64,000 bases of DNA, taken from Cohnella sp. WQ 127256. GTDB lineage: Bacteria; Bacillota; Bacilli; Paenibacillales; Paenibacillaceae. Under the pieces are notes generated by a model, which was not told where the DNA came from, ran no database searches, and saw nothing but the letters and a program-made list of their open reading frames with translations. The position numbers and the translations under genes were made by a program. The stretch covers positions 248,001-312,000 of the forward strand of contig NZ_JAMZCY010000008.1 of assembly GCF_024519285.1 (NCBI RefSeq). Reading direction: 5' to 3'. Positions 53,430 through 62,253 of this stretch are shown in pieces. Numbering within the stretch: position 1 is the first letter of the stretch; every line of letters starts with the position of its first letter.

Positions 53430-53454
53430 TTACCCGAATCAGACATTTTGAAAC
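53430..53454 (-). promoter_or_regulatory. Sigma-B-type promoter of ytxH
   Basis: On the complement GTTTCA (53454-53449), 13-base spacer, GGGTAA (53435-53430), 43 bases from the ytxH start. It lies within the leader of the divergent PMT gene. Confidence 0.65.
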
Positions 53455-53506
53455 GCACCCTTTCCAGAAAGCTTCGCTTTCGACTACAATAGGAACAGGA
53501 AATAAT

Positions 53507-55339
53507 ATGGACAAGCTGGCGAAAGCAGGCGAAAGTGAGGACGACATGGATTCTATTGAAATGAGCAGATCTGGTCCGCTGCAATGGGGGACATCTTCCG
53601 TTCGTAGCCAGGAGGATCGGCGGTGGTCACCGCTAGATATCGTTTTAGTCATTTTATTAACTGTATTATCTGGATTATTGACCTTTACTGATCTTGGGAA
53701 CCGCACGGCACCGCAATCTTTCTGGATGCCGAATAAAGTAGGAGATAACTTCACTGTAGATTTCGGAAAGCTACAGCAAGTCGATCGTATAAACTTGTAT
53801 GAAGGTCCAGGTGCTAAAGGAAATACCAAAATCGAGGCGTCGAAAGATGGCCAAATTTGGGAACCCTATTTAGAGGTTGAGCACTCAACAAATCGTGTGT
53901 TTACCTGGAAGCTGGATGAGAAATCGCTTGAAGCGCGTTATATGCGGTTTACGACGGAAAAAACCGGTTATAGACTATATGAAGCAGCGTTTTTTACAAA
54001 AGGAAATACTGTTCCGATAACGATCGCGGATATTCAGCTCAATAGTGAGAATTCGCTAACTTCAGAAGGTACCGGCGCTGAGGTTTTTGACGAGCAGCAG
54101 TTCGCACCTTACCGTCCGGATTATCGCAATGGGATGTATTTTGACGAGATTTATCATGGACGTACGGCATACGAATTTATCGAGTTGATGGAGCCGTATG
54201 AGAATACACATCCACCACTAGGTAAAGTGATTCTGGCCATCGGCGTGAAAATATTCGACATGACCCCATACGGTTGGCGCTTTATGGCCGGCGTGGTTGG
54301 AACCCTGATGGTACCGATACTTTATGCGGTCGCAAAAGGGATGTTCCAGCGGACAAGATACGCCTTTCTCGCGGCATTGTTACTCGTGCTTGAGGGCTTC
54401 CATCTTGTACATTCGCGGTCTTCGAACATTGACATTATTGGGGTTACCTTTACGATCATCATGTTCTATGGGATGTATCGATATGGTGAAACCGCATGGC
54501 GAAACGGGGGATTCCGGCGCAGCTTCGGATATCTCGCACTAAGTGGTGTATTTTTCGGGGCAGCAGCAGCTGTTAAATGGAACTACTTGTATGGAGGAGC
54601 GGGACTAGCGATCTTGTTAGTATTCGCACTTGTTCGCCGTTGGAAAGAAGGGCGGAGAGATGGGGATTACGACTATGGTCGGCGTATCGTTCTCACGCTC
54701 ATGGCATGTGTGATTCTGTTCGTAGCTGTGCCTGTTGGCATTTATACAGCCTCTTATGAGCCTTTCATTAAAGCGACCAAAGCGGAAGATAGTTATAAGG
54801 ATTTATGGAAATATCAGGAAAACATGTATCACTACCATGAAGGGGTCAAGGAAAAGCATCCGTATGGCTCTAAGTGGTACACATGGCCGTTAATGATAAG
54901 ACCTGTTTGGTATTACGGTGGTAAGGACCTTGAGCCTGGCGATGCACAAAGTATTGCAGCTATCGGTAACCCATTGATCTGGTGGGGAGGCCTGTTGGCA
55001 TTGCTCGCCTCATGGTGGCTTGGTTGGAGGCGGAGGGATCGGATCGTACTGACGTTAGGAGTTGCTTACTTATCCTTCTATGTCCCGTGGATGGTTGCCC
55101 CTCGTAGCGTTACGTTCCTCTATCATTATTTTCCGATGGTACCGCTGCTTATCTTATCCATAGTGTGGATGCTTCGCTGGTTCGAGGAAAGAAGTCGCAA
55201 TGGTCGTCGGTTTACGATTCTGTTCATGAGTGTTGCTGCTGTGTTATTCGTCTGGTTTTACCCAATCTATACGGGAATGACAATTAGCCGCGAATGGATG
55301 AATATTGCGATAAGATGGCTGCCTAGCTGGGGCTTCTAA
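53507..55339 (+). CDS. PMT-family (GT39) membrane glycosyltransferase with discoidin-like domain
   Basis: A 610-residue polytopic protein. TM1 (residues ~45-62) precedes a ~130-residue external domain (TAPQSFWMPNKVGDNFTVDFGKLQQVDRINLYEG, KIEASKDGQIWEPY, ARYMRFTTEKTGYRLYEAAF) that looks like a discoidin/F5-8C sugar-binding fold. The catalytic loop follows with the DE motif in MYFDEIYHGRTAYEFIE and HPPLGK, then about ten further membrane helices. This matches protein O-mannosyltransferase-like enzymes such as B. subtilis YkcB, which use polyprenyl-phosphate sugars. Start is uncertain: ATG 53507 (AGGAA upstream) or ATG 53546 (GAGG upstream). The GT2 gene 20 bases downstream likely makes the lipid-linked donor. 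Confidence 0.87.
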   Translation: MDKLAKAGESEDDMDSIEMSRSGPLQWGTSSVRSQEDRRWSPLDIVLVILLTVLSGLLTFTDLGNRTAPQSFWMPNKVGDNFTVDFGKLQQVDRINLYEGPGAKGNTKIEASKDGQIWEPYLEVEHSTNRVFTWKLDEKSLEARYMRFTTEKTGYRLYEAAFFTKGNTVPITIADIQLNSENSLTSEGTGAEVFDEQQFAPYRPDYRNGMYFDEIYHGRTAYEFIELMEPYENTHPPLGKVILAIGVKIFDMTPYGWRFMAGVVGTLMVPILYAVAKGMFQRTRYAFLAALLLVLEGFHLVHSRSSNIDIIGVTFTIIMFYGMYRYGETAWRNGGFRRSFGYLALSGVFFGAAAAVKWNYLYGGAGLAILLVFALVRRWKEGRRDGDYDYGRRIVLTLMACVILFVAVPVGIYTASYEPFIKATKAEDSYKDLWKYQENMYHYHEGVKEKHPYGSKWYTWPLMIRPVWYYGGKDLEPGDAQSIAAIGNPLIWWGGLLALLASWWLGWRRRDRIVLTLGVAYLSFYVPWMVAPRSVTFLYHYFPMVPLLILSIVWMLRWFEERSRNGRRFTILFMSVAAVLFVWFYPIYTGMTISREWMNIAIRWLPSWGF

Positions 55340-55359
55340 AAAAAGGGGGAGACTAGTTC

Positions 55360-56340
55360 GTGCAACAAACATGTTTTCTTTCCGTTGTTGTCCCCATGTA
55401 CAACGAGGAAGAGGTTATTGAAGTGACTTACAACCGCCTAAAGGTGGTTCTTGATAAGCTTGGTGAAACGTACGAAATCGTATTCGTCAACGACGGCAGT
55501 AGGGATAAAACCACTCACATTGTTAGAGGAATATGCGCAGTGGATCATACGGTAAAACTCGTTGATTTTTCTCGCAATTTCGGTCATCAGATCGCGGTAA
55601 CTGCAGGAATGGACCATTCTAGCGGGAGAACCGTTGTGTTAATCGATGCAGATTTACAAGACCCACCGGAGCTTATTACCGATATGGTGGCCCGGTGGCG
55701 TGAAGGTTATGATGTTGTCTATGGGAAGCGGATCGATCGCAAAGGGGAGTCGTGGTTCAAGAAGTTCACCGCGGCGATGTTTTATCGGTTGCTTCGTTCG
55801 ATGACGTCTGTGAATATTCCAGTAGATACTGGAGATTTCCGTTTGATGGATCGTAAAGTATGCGATGCTCTCACGTCAATGAGAGAGCGCAGCCGTTTTA
55901 TTCGCGGAATGGTCAGTTGGGCGGGCTTCAAGCAAACTTCAGTCGATTACGTACGTGATGAGCGGTTTGCTGGGGAGACCAAATATCCGCTTCGCAAAAT
56001 GATCAGGCTGTCACTAGACGCGATGACCTCCTTCTCCACGAGACCTCTCAAGATTGCGAGCATCCTCGGATTTGTATTGTCTGCTGTCGGCTTTGTCTAT
56101 TTATTCATCGTGCTGTACCAGCGGATATTCACAGATACAACAACCCAAGGCTGGACTTCGATGATTGCGATTAGCTTATTATTTCACGGGATCACCTTGT
56201 CGCTGTTGGGCGTACTTGGGGAGTATATTGGACGAACCTACGAGGAATCGAAGGGACGTCCATTATATCTCGTCGCTGAAGCCGTTAACTTCTCCACGAG
56301 TGCCGAGCCTTCTCGGGAACGAGAAGCAATCACCAAATAG
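55360..56340 (+). CDS. Polyprenyl-phosphate glycosyltransferase, GT2 (DPM1/GtrB type)
   Basis: A 326-residue GT-A glycosyltransferase. The catalytic domain has SVVVPMYNEEEVIEVTYNRL, VFVNDGSRDKT, the metal-binding LIDADLQDPPELI and VDTGDFRLMDRKV. Two C-terminal membrane helices (IASILGFVLSAVGFVYLFIVLYQ and MIAISLLFHGITLSLLGVLGEYIG) anchor it. Such enzymes transfer a hexose from a nucleotide sugar to polyprenyl phosphate, the donor for PMT-type enzymes. The start is the GTG at 55360, set by GGGGGAG eight bases before. Confidence 0.92.
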   Translation: MQQTCFLSVVVPMYNEEEVIEVTYNRLKVVLDKLGETYEIVFVNDGSRDKTTHIVRGICAVDHTVKLVDFSRNFGHQIAVTAGMDHSSGRTVVLIDADLQDPPELITDMVARWREGYDVVYGKRIDRKGESWFKKFTAAMFYRLLRSMTSVNIPVDTGDFRLMDRKVCDALTSMRERSRFIRGMVSWAGFKQTSVDYVRDERFAGETKYPLRKMIRLSLDAMTSFSTRPLKIASILGFVLSAVGFVYLFIVLYQRIFTDTTTQGWTSMIAISLLFHGITLSLLGVLGEYIGRTYEESKGRPLYLVAEAVNFSTSAEPSREREAITK

Positions 56341-56373
56341 AAATAGGTGTACTGAAATCAATATTGATGGATG

Positions 56374-57261
56374 CTAAGGAAGCCGTAGCATGCTGGATGT
56401 GGTTATTGGCTTCCCGACGGATATTCGGTAATCCGTCGGGGATTGATTGTACCAACGACGGAATTGCTTGGAGAAATAGAGCGCGTCAAGGAATCCGACG
56501 GAGGAAGCGATCTGTTCGACGGTTAATTCAGGCCGCTCGCGCAGTAATCTTCTGCCGTGATCAACCCTTAGCTTAGTGAGAAAAGTGACAGGTGAGAGGC
56601 TCGTATGCTGTTTGAACAAGCGAGACAAATAAGCTCTGTTATAGCCTAGAGTCTCTGCCATTACTTCAATCGTTACTGGCTCTGCGTATTGTGTTGACAA
56701 GTAACTGATAACTTGCCTCACCAGTTCATCGCTATGTGAATCCGGTCGGATTGGAGATTGTGTGATCTCTGCCGTAGTTTCATGTAGACTTGCGAGCAAC
56801 AGGTGGAGATGACCAGATGCTAATAGGGATGCTGAGCTGCCTCGTGCACGAAAGGCTTCGAAGATAGCAAGACACTGCTCACCAGGCGTAGTATTAACCC
56901 CAGAGTTCACGATCGGGTATTCCAAGCTAAGCCCAGCCTCAGTGACAAGAGTTTGTGCTTGTGTACCTGTAAAAGCGACCCAACGATAGAACCAGGGAGC
57001 TTCCTCGTCAGATACATAGTGAAACAGTTGCCCAGGTGGAATGAGAAAGCTATCCCCTGCCGCAAGCTCCGCGGTAATGTCCCCCATTCGAAATGTACCT
57101 TTTCCCGATATCACATGATGGAGTAAATAATAATCGACAACTTTAGGCCCAATATGATGCTGCGGCTTTGTTTGACTTTCACCCGCGAACAGGACGGTCA
57201 GCTCTCGGGTGTGTAAGCTGACGGGATTGGAAACGACTTGATAGGTTGTATTGTTGCTCAC
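56374..57261 (-). CDS. AraC-family regulator with cupin sensor, divergent from galK
   Basis: A 295-residue transcription factor. The N-terminal half is an AraC-type cupin (VDYYLLHHVISGKGTFRMGDITAELAAGDSFLIPPGQLFHY). The C-terminal half has two helix-turn-helix units (IEVMAETLGYNRAYLSRLFKQ, VEQIASSVGFLDALYFSKQFRRW, then QSPTDYR). It begins with GTG at 57261 after AGGGGGA. It is divergent from the galactose operon at 180 bases, so it is the likely galactose-responsive activator of galKET, or a regulator of alpha-galactoside use. Confidence 0.88.
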   Translation of the reverse strand: MSNNTTYQVVSNPVSLHTRELTVLFAGESQTKPQHHIGPKVVDYYLLHHVISGKGTFRMGDITAELAAGDSFLIPPGQLFHYVSDEEAPWFYRWVAFTGTQAQTLVTEAGLSLEYPIVNSGVNTTPGEQCLAIFEAFRARGSSASLLASGHLHLLLASLHETTAEITQSPIRPDSHSDELVRQVISYLSTQYAEPVTIEVMAETLGYNRAYLSRLFKQHTSLSPVTFLTKLRVDHGRRLLRERPELTVEQIASSVGFLDALYFSKQFRRWYNQSPTDYRISVGKPITTSSMLRLP

Positions 57262-57393
57262 ACACGATTCCCCCTAATAAGCTAAGCCTGATCCTTAAAT
57301 TATAACATTTTCAAGATTGAAATATTATTCAAAAGTCACATTTCTCCATATGGAAAGCATATCAATCCATTTCGTTAACAGAGTAAGTTTCGT

Positions 57394-57399
57394 TATAAT
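57394..57399 (+). promoter_or_regulatory. Putative -10 box of the galK promoter
   Basis: A perfect TATAAT with no good -35 at 16-18 bases (TTCGTT at 17), as often seen for activator-dependent promoters. It fits control by the divergent AraC protein. Confidence 0.4.
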
Positions 57400-57440
57400 A
57401 GGATCATACAACGATATACTAAGGAGAGTTGATTTTCTAG

Positions 57441-58622
57441 ATGACACAGCTTATGGAGTTGAAACAGGATTTCGTTCAGAGATTTGGTGGTATAGAAGCT
57501 GATATTATGGTCTTTCATGCACCTGGCCGTGTAAATCTGATAGGCGAGCATACCGATTATAATGGCGGTTCGGTATTTCCGGCGGCTCTTACATTCGGTA
57601 CGACGCTGCTTATCGCTCCAAGGAATGATCGTAAGCTCGGATTTGCTTCGACCAACTTTCCTTTAATGAAGGAAATTCCGCTTGAAAATGTGACTTTTGC
57701 TGAAGAGGATGACTGGGCGAACTATCCGAAGGGTGTCGTATGGGAACTGAAGCAAAGAGGGATCGACCTGAGCCAAGGGTATAGCTTCCTGTTTCATGGC
57801 GAGATTCCGAATGGTGCGGGATTATCCTCGTCGGCTTCCATTGAAGTTGTCACGGCATTCGCCCTACTCTCTATGGAGGGTAAACCAACGGATACGGTGC
57901 AAATTGCGCTGTGGTCTCAGCATGCAGAAAATGAATTTATCGGTGTGAAATGCGGAATTATGGATCAGTTTGCAGTTGCTAACGGTCGTAAAGACCATGC
58001 GATTCTGTTGGATTGTGATACCTTGAAGTACGAATTAGTTCCTTTCGAATCTGGCGAATACAAGCTCGTCATTGGAAATACGAACAAGCGCCGCGGATTA
58101 GTAGATTCCAAATATAACGAACGCCGTTCGCAATGCGATCAGGCCGTTCAAGATCTAAAGCAAGCCTTCCCTGAGCTCACATTACTTGGTCAATTGACGC
58201 TGGAGCAGTATGAGGCGAACGAACACCTTATCCAGGATGAAACTGTTCGCCGCCGTGCTCGCCACGTCGTAGAAGAAATTCATCGTGTTGGACGTTCAAT
58301 GGAAGTGTTAACTAATAACGATCTAGAAGCATTTGGGAAGCTGATGAACGCCTCACATGATTCACTTCGCGATCTGTACGAAGTGACAGGAGTCGAGCTA
58401 GATACGATGGTAGACGCAGCACGTTCTGTGCCGGGTGTCCTAGGCTCACGTATGACAGGTGCAGGCTTCGGAGGCTGCACAGTATCGCTGGTACATCAAG
58501 ATTCCGTAGAGAAATTTATTGCAGATGTGGGTAAACAATACGAAGCAGCAACAGGTCTTACACCTGCGTTCTATGTATGCGATATCGGTGATGGTGTTCA
58601 CCAAATCAAAGAGGAGGCGTAA
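57441..58622 (+). CDS. galK: Galactokinase (GalK)
   Basis: A 393-residue GHMP kinase that phosphorylates alpha-D-galactose at C1. The galactokinase signature is at the N-terminus (APGRVNLIGEHTDYNGGSVFPAAL), the ATP-binding loop is GEIPNGAGLSSSASIEVV, the catalytic Asp is in CGIMDQFAVANG, and the third motif is RMTGAGFGGCTVSLV. AAGGAGAG lies 12 bases before the start, a rather long spacing. It lies three bases before galE. Confidence 0.96.
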   Translation: MTQLMELKQDFVQRFGGIEADIMVFHAPGRVNLIGEHTDYNGGSVFPAALTFGTTLLIAPRNDRKLGFASTNFPLMKEIPLENVTFAEEDDWANYPKGVVWELKQRGIDLSQGYSFLFHGEIPNGAGLSSSASIEVVTAFALLSMEGKPTDTVQIALWSQHAENEFIGVKCGIMDQFAVANGRKDHAILLDCDTLKYELVPFESGEYKLVIGNTNKRRGLVDSKYNERRSQCDQAVQDLKQAFPELTLLGQLTLEQYEANEHLIQDETVRRRARHVVEEIHRVGRSMEVLTNNDLEAFGKLMNASHDSLRDLYEVTGVELDTMVDAARSVPGVLGSRMTGAGFGGCTVSLVHQDSVEKFIADVGKQYEAATGLTPAFYVCDIGDGVHQIKEEA

Positions 58623-58625
58623 GCC

Positions 58626-59612
58626 ATGGCGGTACTTGTTACAGGTGGTGCGGGTTATATCGGTTCTCATGCGGTAGCGGCATTGTTGGAGAAGGGCGAG
58701 CAGGTAGTCATCGTCGATAATTTATATCAGGGACATAAAGCTGCGCTGCTTGGTGGGAAGTTATACGAGGGCGATCTGCGTGATGCGGATTTCCTAGCTA
58801 CCGTATTTCAAGAGAACGACATTGATGGTGTAATCCATTTTGCAGCCAATTCTTTGGTCGGCGAGAGTATGAAGGATCCTGGTAAGTACTATCATAACAA
58901 TGTTTACGGAACCTTGTGCCTGCTAGAACAAATGCAGAAGGCGGGTGTGTCCCGTATCGTGTTCTCTTCAACAGCAGCTACTTATGGGGAGCCAGAACGA
59001 GTGCCCATCGATGAGTATGATCGTACGATGCCAACGAACGCTTATGGGGAAACGAAGCTGGCCATGGAGAAAATGATTCGTTGGTTCGACGTTGCGCATG
59101 GCATTAAATTCATATCTTTGCGTTATTTCAATGCAGCAGGCGCTCATATTTCTGGACAAATCGGAGAAGATCATAGTCCAGAAACGCATTTAGTTCCACT
59201 GGTGCTGCAAGTCGCATTAGGTCAACGCGATTGTATATCCGTCTTCGGAGAGGATTACCCGACAGAGGATGGCACATGTATCCGCGATTATGTTCATGTT
59301 AGTGACTTGGCGGATGCACATATTCTTGCTTTAGAGCGGCTTCGCCAAGGTGGGGATAGTGCGATCTACAATCTAGGCAGTGGTAACGGCTATTCCGTTA
59401 AACAGGTTATCGATGTGTCCAGACAAGTTACGGGTCATCCGATTCCAGCTAAAATCGAACCTCGCCGCGCAGGAGATCCTGCTGTGCTGATCGCCTCATC
59501 TGATCGAGCTCGTAAAGAGCTTGGCTGGGCTCCGAAACGTGAGGAGCTAGAACAAATCGTTGCTAGCTCATGGGAATGGCATCGCACACATCCGAACGGA
59601 TATAAGCAGTAA
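58626..59612 (+). CDS. galE: UDP-glucose 4-epimerase (GalE)
   Basis: A 328-residue short-chain dehydrogenase/epimerase. NAD-binding motif VTGGAGYIGSHAV is at residues 5-17, the catalytic Ser in FSSTAATYGEP, the YxxxK pair in NAYGETKLAMEK, and the family segments RYFNAAGA, GEDYPTEDGTCIRDYVHVSDLA and NLGSGNGYSV follow. It interconverts UDP-galactose and UDP-glucose in the Leloir pathway and could also supply UDP-galactose to the cell-surface glycosyltransferases nearby. Confidence 0.96.
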   Translation: MAVLVTGGAGYIGSHAVAALLEKGEQVVIVDNLYQGHKAALLGGKLYEGDLRDADFLATVFQENDIDGVIHFAANSLVGESMKDPGKYYHNNVYGTLCLLEQMQKAGVSRIVFSSTAATYGEPERVPIDEYDRTMPTNAYGETKLAMEKMIRWFDVAHGIKFISLRYFNAAGAHISGQIGEDHSPETHLVPLVLQVALGQRDCISVFGEDYPTEDGTCIRDYVHVSDLADAHILALERLRQGGDSAIYNLGSGNGYSVKQVIDVSRQVTGHPIPAKIEPRRAGDPAVLIASSDRARKELGWAPKREELEQIVASSWEWHRTHPNGYKQ

Positions 59613-59627
59613 TTGGGAGGTCAATGC

Positions 59628-61220
59628 ATGAACAATACAACATCAATCCCATTAGAAACACCTGAGCAAATGCTTGTTCTTGCTATTGAGAGGTTAGTTG
59701 AGTTTGCGCTTCATCAAGGACTGATCGAACCTCTGGATCGAGATCTAGCACGTAATGCGCTATTAGATCTATTCTCACTCAAGGAACCTTTGGAAGGTAT
59801 TCATATAGATCCGGCCACTCTACCGGATAGTCCGGTTATTCTTCTTGAGCCTTTGCTGGATGCAGCTGTTGAGCTAGGTTTGTTGCCTGATGATACGTTA
59901 ACTTATCGTGACTTGTTCGATGCTCGGATCATGGGTTTGTTAATGCCGAAGCCCTCGGAAGCTTATCGTCAATACGTGCAACTAGTCGCAGAACACGGAG
60001 CGATCCGTGCGACCGATTGGTTCTATAAGCTAAACATCGATTCGAACTATATTCGCATGGATCGTATCCGGAAAAACGGATATTGGAAGCATCGCACTTC
60101 GGATGGGGACCTGGAAATTACCGTTAACCTATCTAAGCCGGAGAAGGACCCGAAGGAAATCGCATTGCTTAAGACGCTACCGCAGTCGCATTATCCGAAA
60201 TGTCTGCTATGCAAAGAAAATGTCGGGTACGCTGGCCGTCCCGATCATCCTGCGCGTCAGAACTTGCGTGTGTTACCCGTTGCACTGCAAGGAGAATCAT
60301 GGTTTTTCCAATACTCTCCTTACGTATATTATAACGAGCATAGCATCGTCTTCTGTGGTGAACATATTCCGATGAAAATCTCTCCTGCGACGTTTAATCG
60401 CTTGTTAGATTTTGTAGAGGAATTTCCTCATTACTTTATCGGCTCTAATGCAGATTTGCCTATCGTTGGAGGCTCGATACTAAACCATGACCATTTCCAA
60501 GCAGGCCGTCATGTATTCCCGATGGAGAAGGCTTCCGTGCTGGAATGGTTGAACTGTGCTCAGGAGCCTGAGGTAACAATCGGGGTTGTCCAGTGGCCGA
60601 TGTCTGTGCTGCGATTGCGTTCTAGCAATCGTCAAGCCATTCTTAACGTAGCGGCTGATGTTCTTGCTAAATGGCGTGCTTACAGTGATCCGACCGTAGA
60701 TATCATTGCTTTCAGTGAGCGAGATGAGGGTCGTGTGGAACACAATACGATCACGCCAATTGCAAGACTCAAGGACAACGCTGTATACGAATTGGATCTG
60801 GTGTTGCGAAACAATCGTACAAGTGCGGAGCATCCGGATGGTATATTCCACCCTCATCAAGAGCTCCATCACATTAAGAAAGAAAATATTGGACTTATCG
60901 AGGTTATGGGTCTCGCCGTGCTGCCAGGCCGGCTTCAGGTTGAGCTAGGACAAATCGCGGATATTGTTACGGGACGTACTCCGTATGATGAAGCTGCAAT
61001 TGCCTCACCGGAGCATCCTTTGAACAAGCATGCAGATTGGATATGGACGCTAGTTGATCTTTACGGTACAGATGGATCTGACGAAGCCATTCAACTGCTA
61101 CTGCAAGCGGATGTGGGAGATAAATTCCATGCCGTTCTACAGAATGCAGGGGTATATAAGGGGAACGAGAACGGACGTAATGCATTTCAACGCTTCCTTG
61201 TGGCTTCCGCTTTAGTGTAA
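59628..61220 (+). CDS. galT: UDP-glucose-hexose-1-phosphate uridylyltransferase, class II (GalT)
   Basis: A 530-residue enzyme of the Firmicute-type GalT family, longer than the E. coli form. It exchanges UMP between UDP-glucose and galactose-1-phosphate. Visible are the Cys pair region PKCLLCKENVGYAGRPDHPARQNLR, the FQYSPYVYYNEHSIVF segment and the active-site stretch SILNHDHFQAGRHVFPM. Start ATG at 59628 has GGGAGG before it. It may be slightly coupled to the next gene, 45 bases on. Confidence 0.95.
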   Translation: MNNTTSIPLETPEQMLVLAIERLVEFALHQGLIEPLDRDLARNALLDLFSLKEPLEGIHIDPATLPDSPVILLEPLLDAAVELGLLPDDTLTYRDLFDARIMGLLMPKPSEAYRQYVQLVAEHGAIRATDWFYKLNIDSNYIRMDRIRKNGYWKHRTSDGDLEITVNLSKPEKDPKEIALLKTLPQSHYPKCLLCKENVGYAGRPDHPARQNLRVLPVALQGESWFFQYSPYVYYNEHSIVFCGEHIPMKISPATFNRLLDFVEEFPHYFIGSNADLPIVGGSILNHDHFQAGRHVFPMEKASVLEWLNCAQEPEVTIGVVQWPMSVLRLRSSNRQAILNVAADVLAKWRAYSDPTVDIIAFSERDEGRVEHNTITPIARLKDNAVYELDLVLRNNRTSAEHPDGIFHPHQELHHIKKENIGLIEVMGLAVLPGRLQVELGQIADIVTGRTPYDEAAIASPEHPLNKHADWIWTLVDLYGTDGSDEAIQLLLQADVGDKFHAVLQNAGVYKGNENGRNAFQRFLVASALV

Positions 61221-61265
61221 GGTTACAGGATTGTTTATGATCTGGGAACGGGGTGTAGATTATTC

Positions 61266-62195
61266 ATGACAACGATTATACAAGAAGTTCAGCATGAGCA
61301 ATGGGGACGCTGCGTGTCATTGAGCAATGCAAGCATCCAACTATTAGCTACACTTGATTATGGCCCAAGGATCATTCATCTTTCCTCACAAGAGGGTAAG
61401 AACTTATTTTTCGAGGATACCTCAAATGAGATCGAACAAGGCGGCGATGCATTCGCACCCGTCGGAGGCGGCAGTTGGAAAATCTACGGAGGCCATCGGT
61501 TATGGACAAGTCCGGAGAGAATTCCGCGCACGACCTATCCCGATAACGAGCCTGTACTATGGGAGCAAATCGGTGATCATGCCATTGTTCTACGGTCGAA
61601 GCAAGAGCATTGGAATCAAATTACGAAAGCCATTGAGATTCATTCCGATCCATCAGAAGCCAGCATAAAAGTCATTCATCACGTGACGAATAATGGCGCA
61701 TGGCCGATTTCCTTCGCACCTTGGGCTTTGTCTGTTATGGGGGCTGGTGGGCGTGCAATCGTTCCAATGACTGGGTCAGATAATGGGCTTTTACCTAATC
61801 GCAGATTCATTCTATGGCCGTATAGCCGTCTCAACGATCCACGTATATCCTTCACGGAATCCGCTTTGGTTGTAGACCAAGGAGAAGGACCAACGCCGTA
61901 CAAATTCGGAAGCGATAACGAAGCGGGATGGGCCGCTTATAGCAACCATGGAGATACATTCATTAAGAGCTATGAGCCGGTAGTAGGCGGAAGTTACCCG
62001 GATTTTGGAGTGTCATTCGAATTGTATACGAATAGCTTGATGGTTGAACTGGAGACCCTCGGTCAGTATCAGGAGGTCGAGTCGGGTGCTACGGTTGAGC
62101 ATGTTGAAACTTGGCAGGTTGTGAAGGGATTGGATTTGAGGAAAAAGGTACTGGAAGAAGCGGTTACCTTATTACAGCCATACGTCAATAAATAA
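61266..62195 (+). CDS. Galactose-mutarotase-fold protein (DUF4380-like)
   Basis: A 309-residue protein of beta-sandwich character. ATLDYGPRIIHLSSQEGKNLFFED, GGSWKIYGGHRLWTSPERIPRTTYPDNEP, FAPWALSVMGAGGRAIVPM and ETWQVVKG resemble the supersandwich fold of aldose 1-epimerases and the DUF4380 family. Classical mutarotase His/Glu catalytic motifs are not clear to me. As last gene of the galactose operon it may interconvert sugar anomers, but this is inferred from context. Confidence 0.7.
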   Translation: MTTIIQEVQHEQWGRCVSLSNASIQLLATLDYGPRIIHLSSQEGKNLFFEDTSNEIEQGGDAFAPVGGGSWKIYGGHRLWTSPERIPRTTYPDNEPVLWEQIGDHAIVLRSKQEHWNQITKAIEIHSDPSEASIKVIHHVTNNGAWPISFAPWALSVMGAGGRAIVPMTGSDNGLLPNRRFILWPYSRLNDPRISFTESALVVDQGEGPTPYKFGSDNEAGWAAYSNHGDTFIKSYEPVVGGSYPDFGVSFELYTNSLMVELETLGQYQEVESGATVEHVETWQVVKGLDLRKKVLEEAVTLLQPYVNK

Positions 62196-62215
62196 AATTG
62201 CCCTAATAAACTAAG

Positions 62216-62251
62216 AACCCGCCCATGAACAAGTCGTGTGGCGGGTTTTTT
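62216..62251. terminator. Bidirectional terminator between the gal operon and the LysR gene
   Basis: AACCCGCC (62216-62223) pairs with GGCGGGTT (62240-62247), followed by TTTT, between convergent genes. Confidence 0.85.
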
Positions 62252-62253
62252 CA

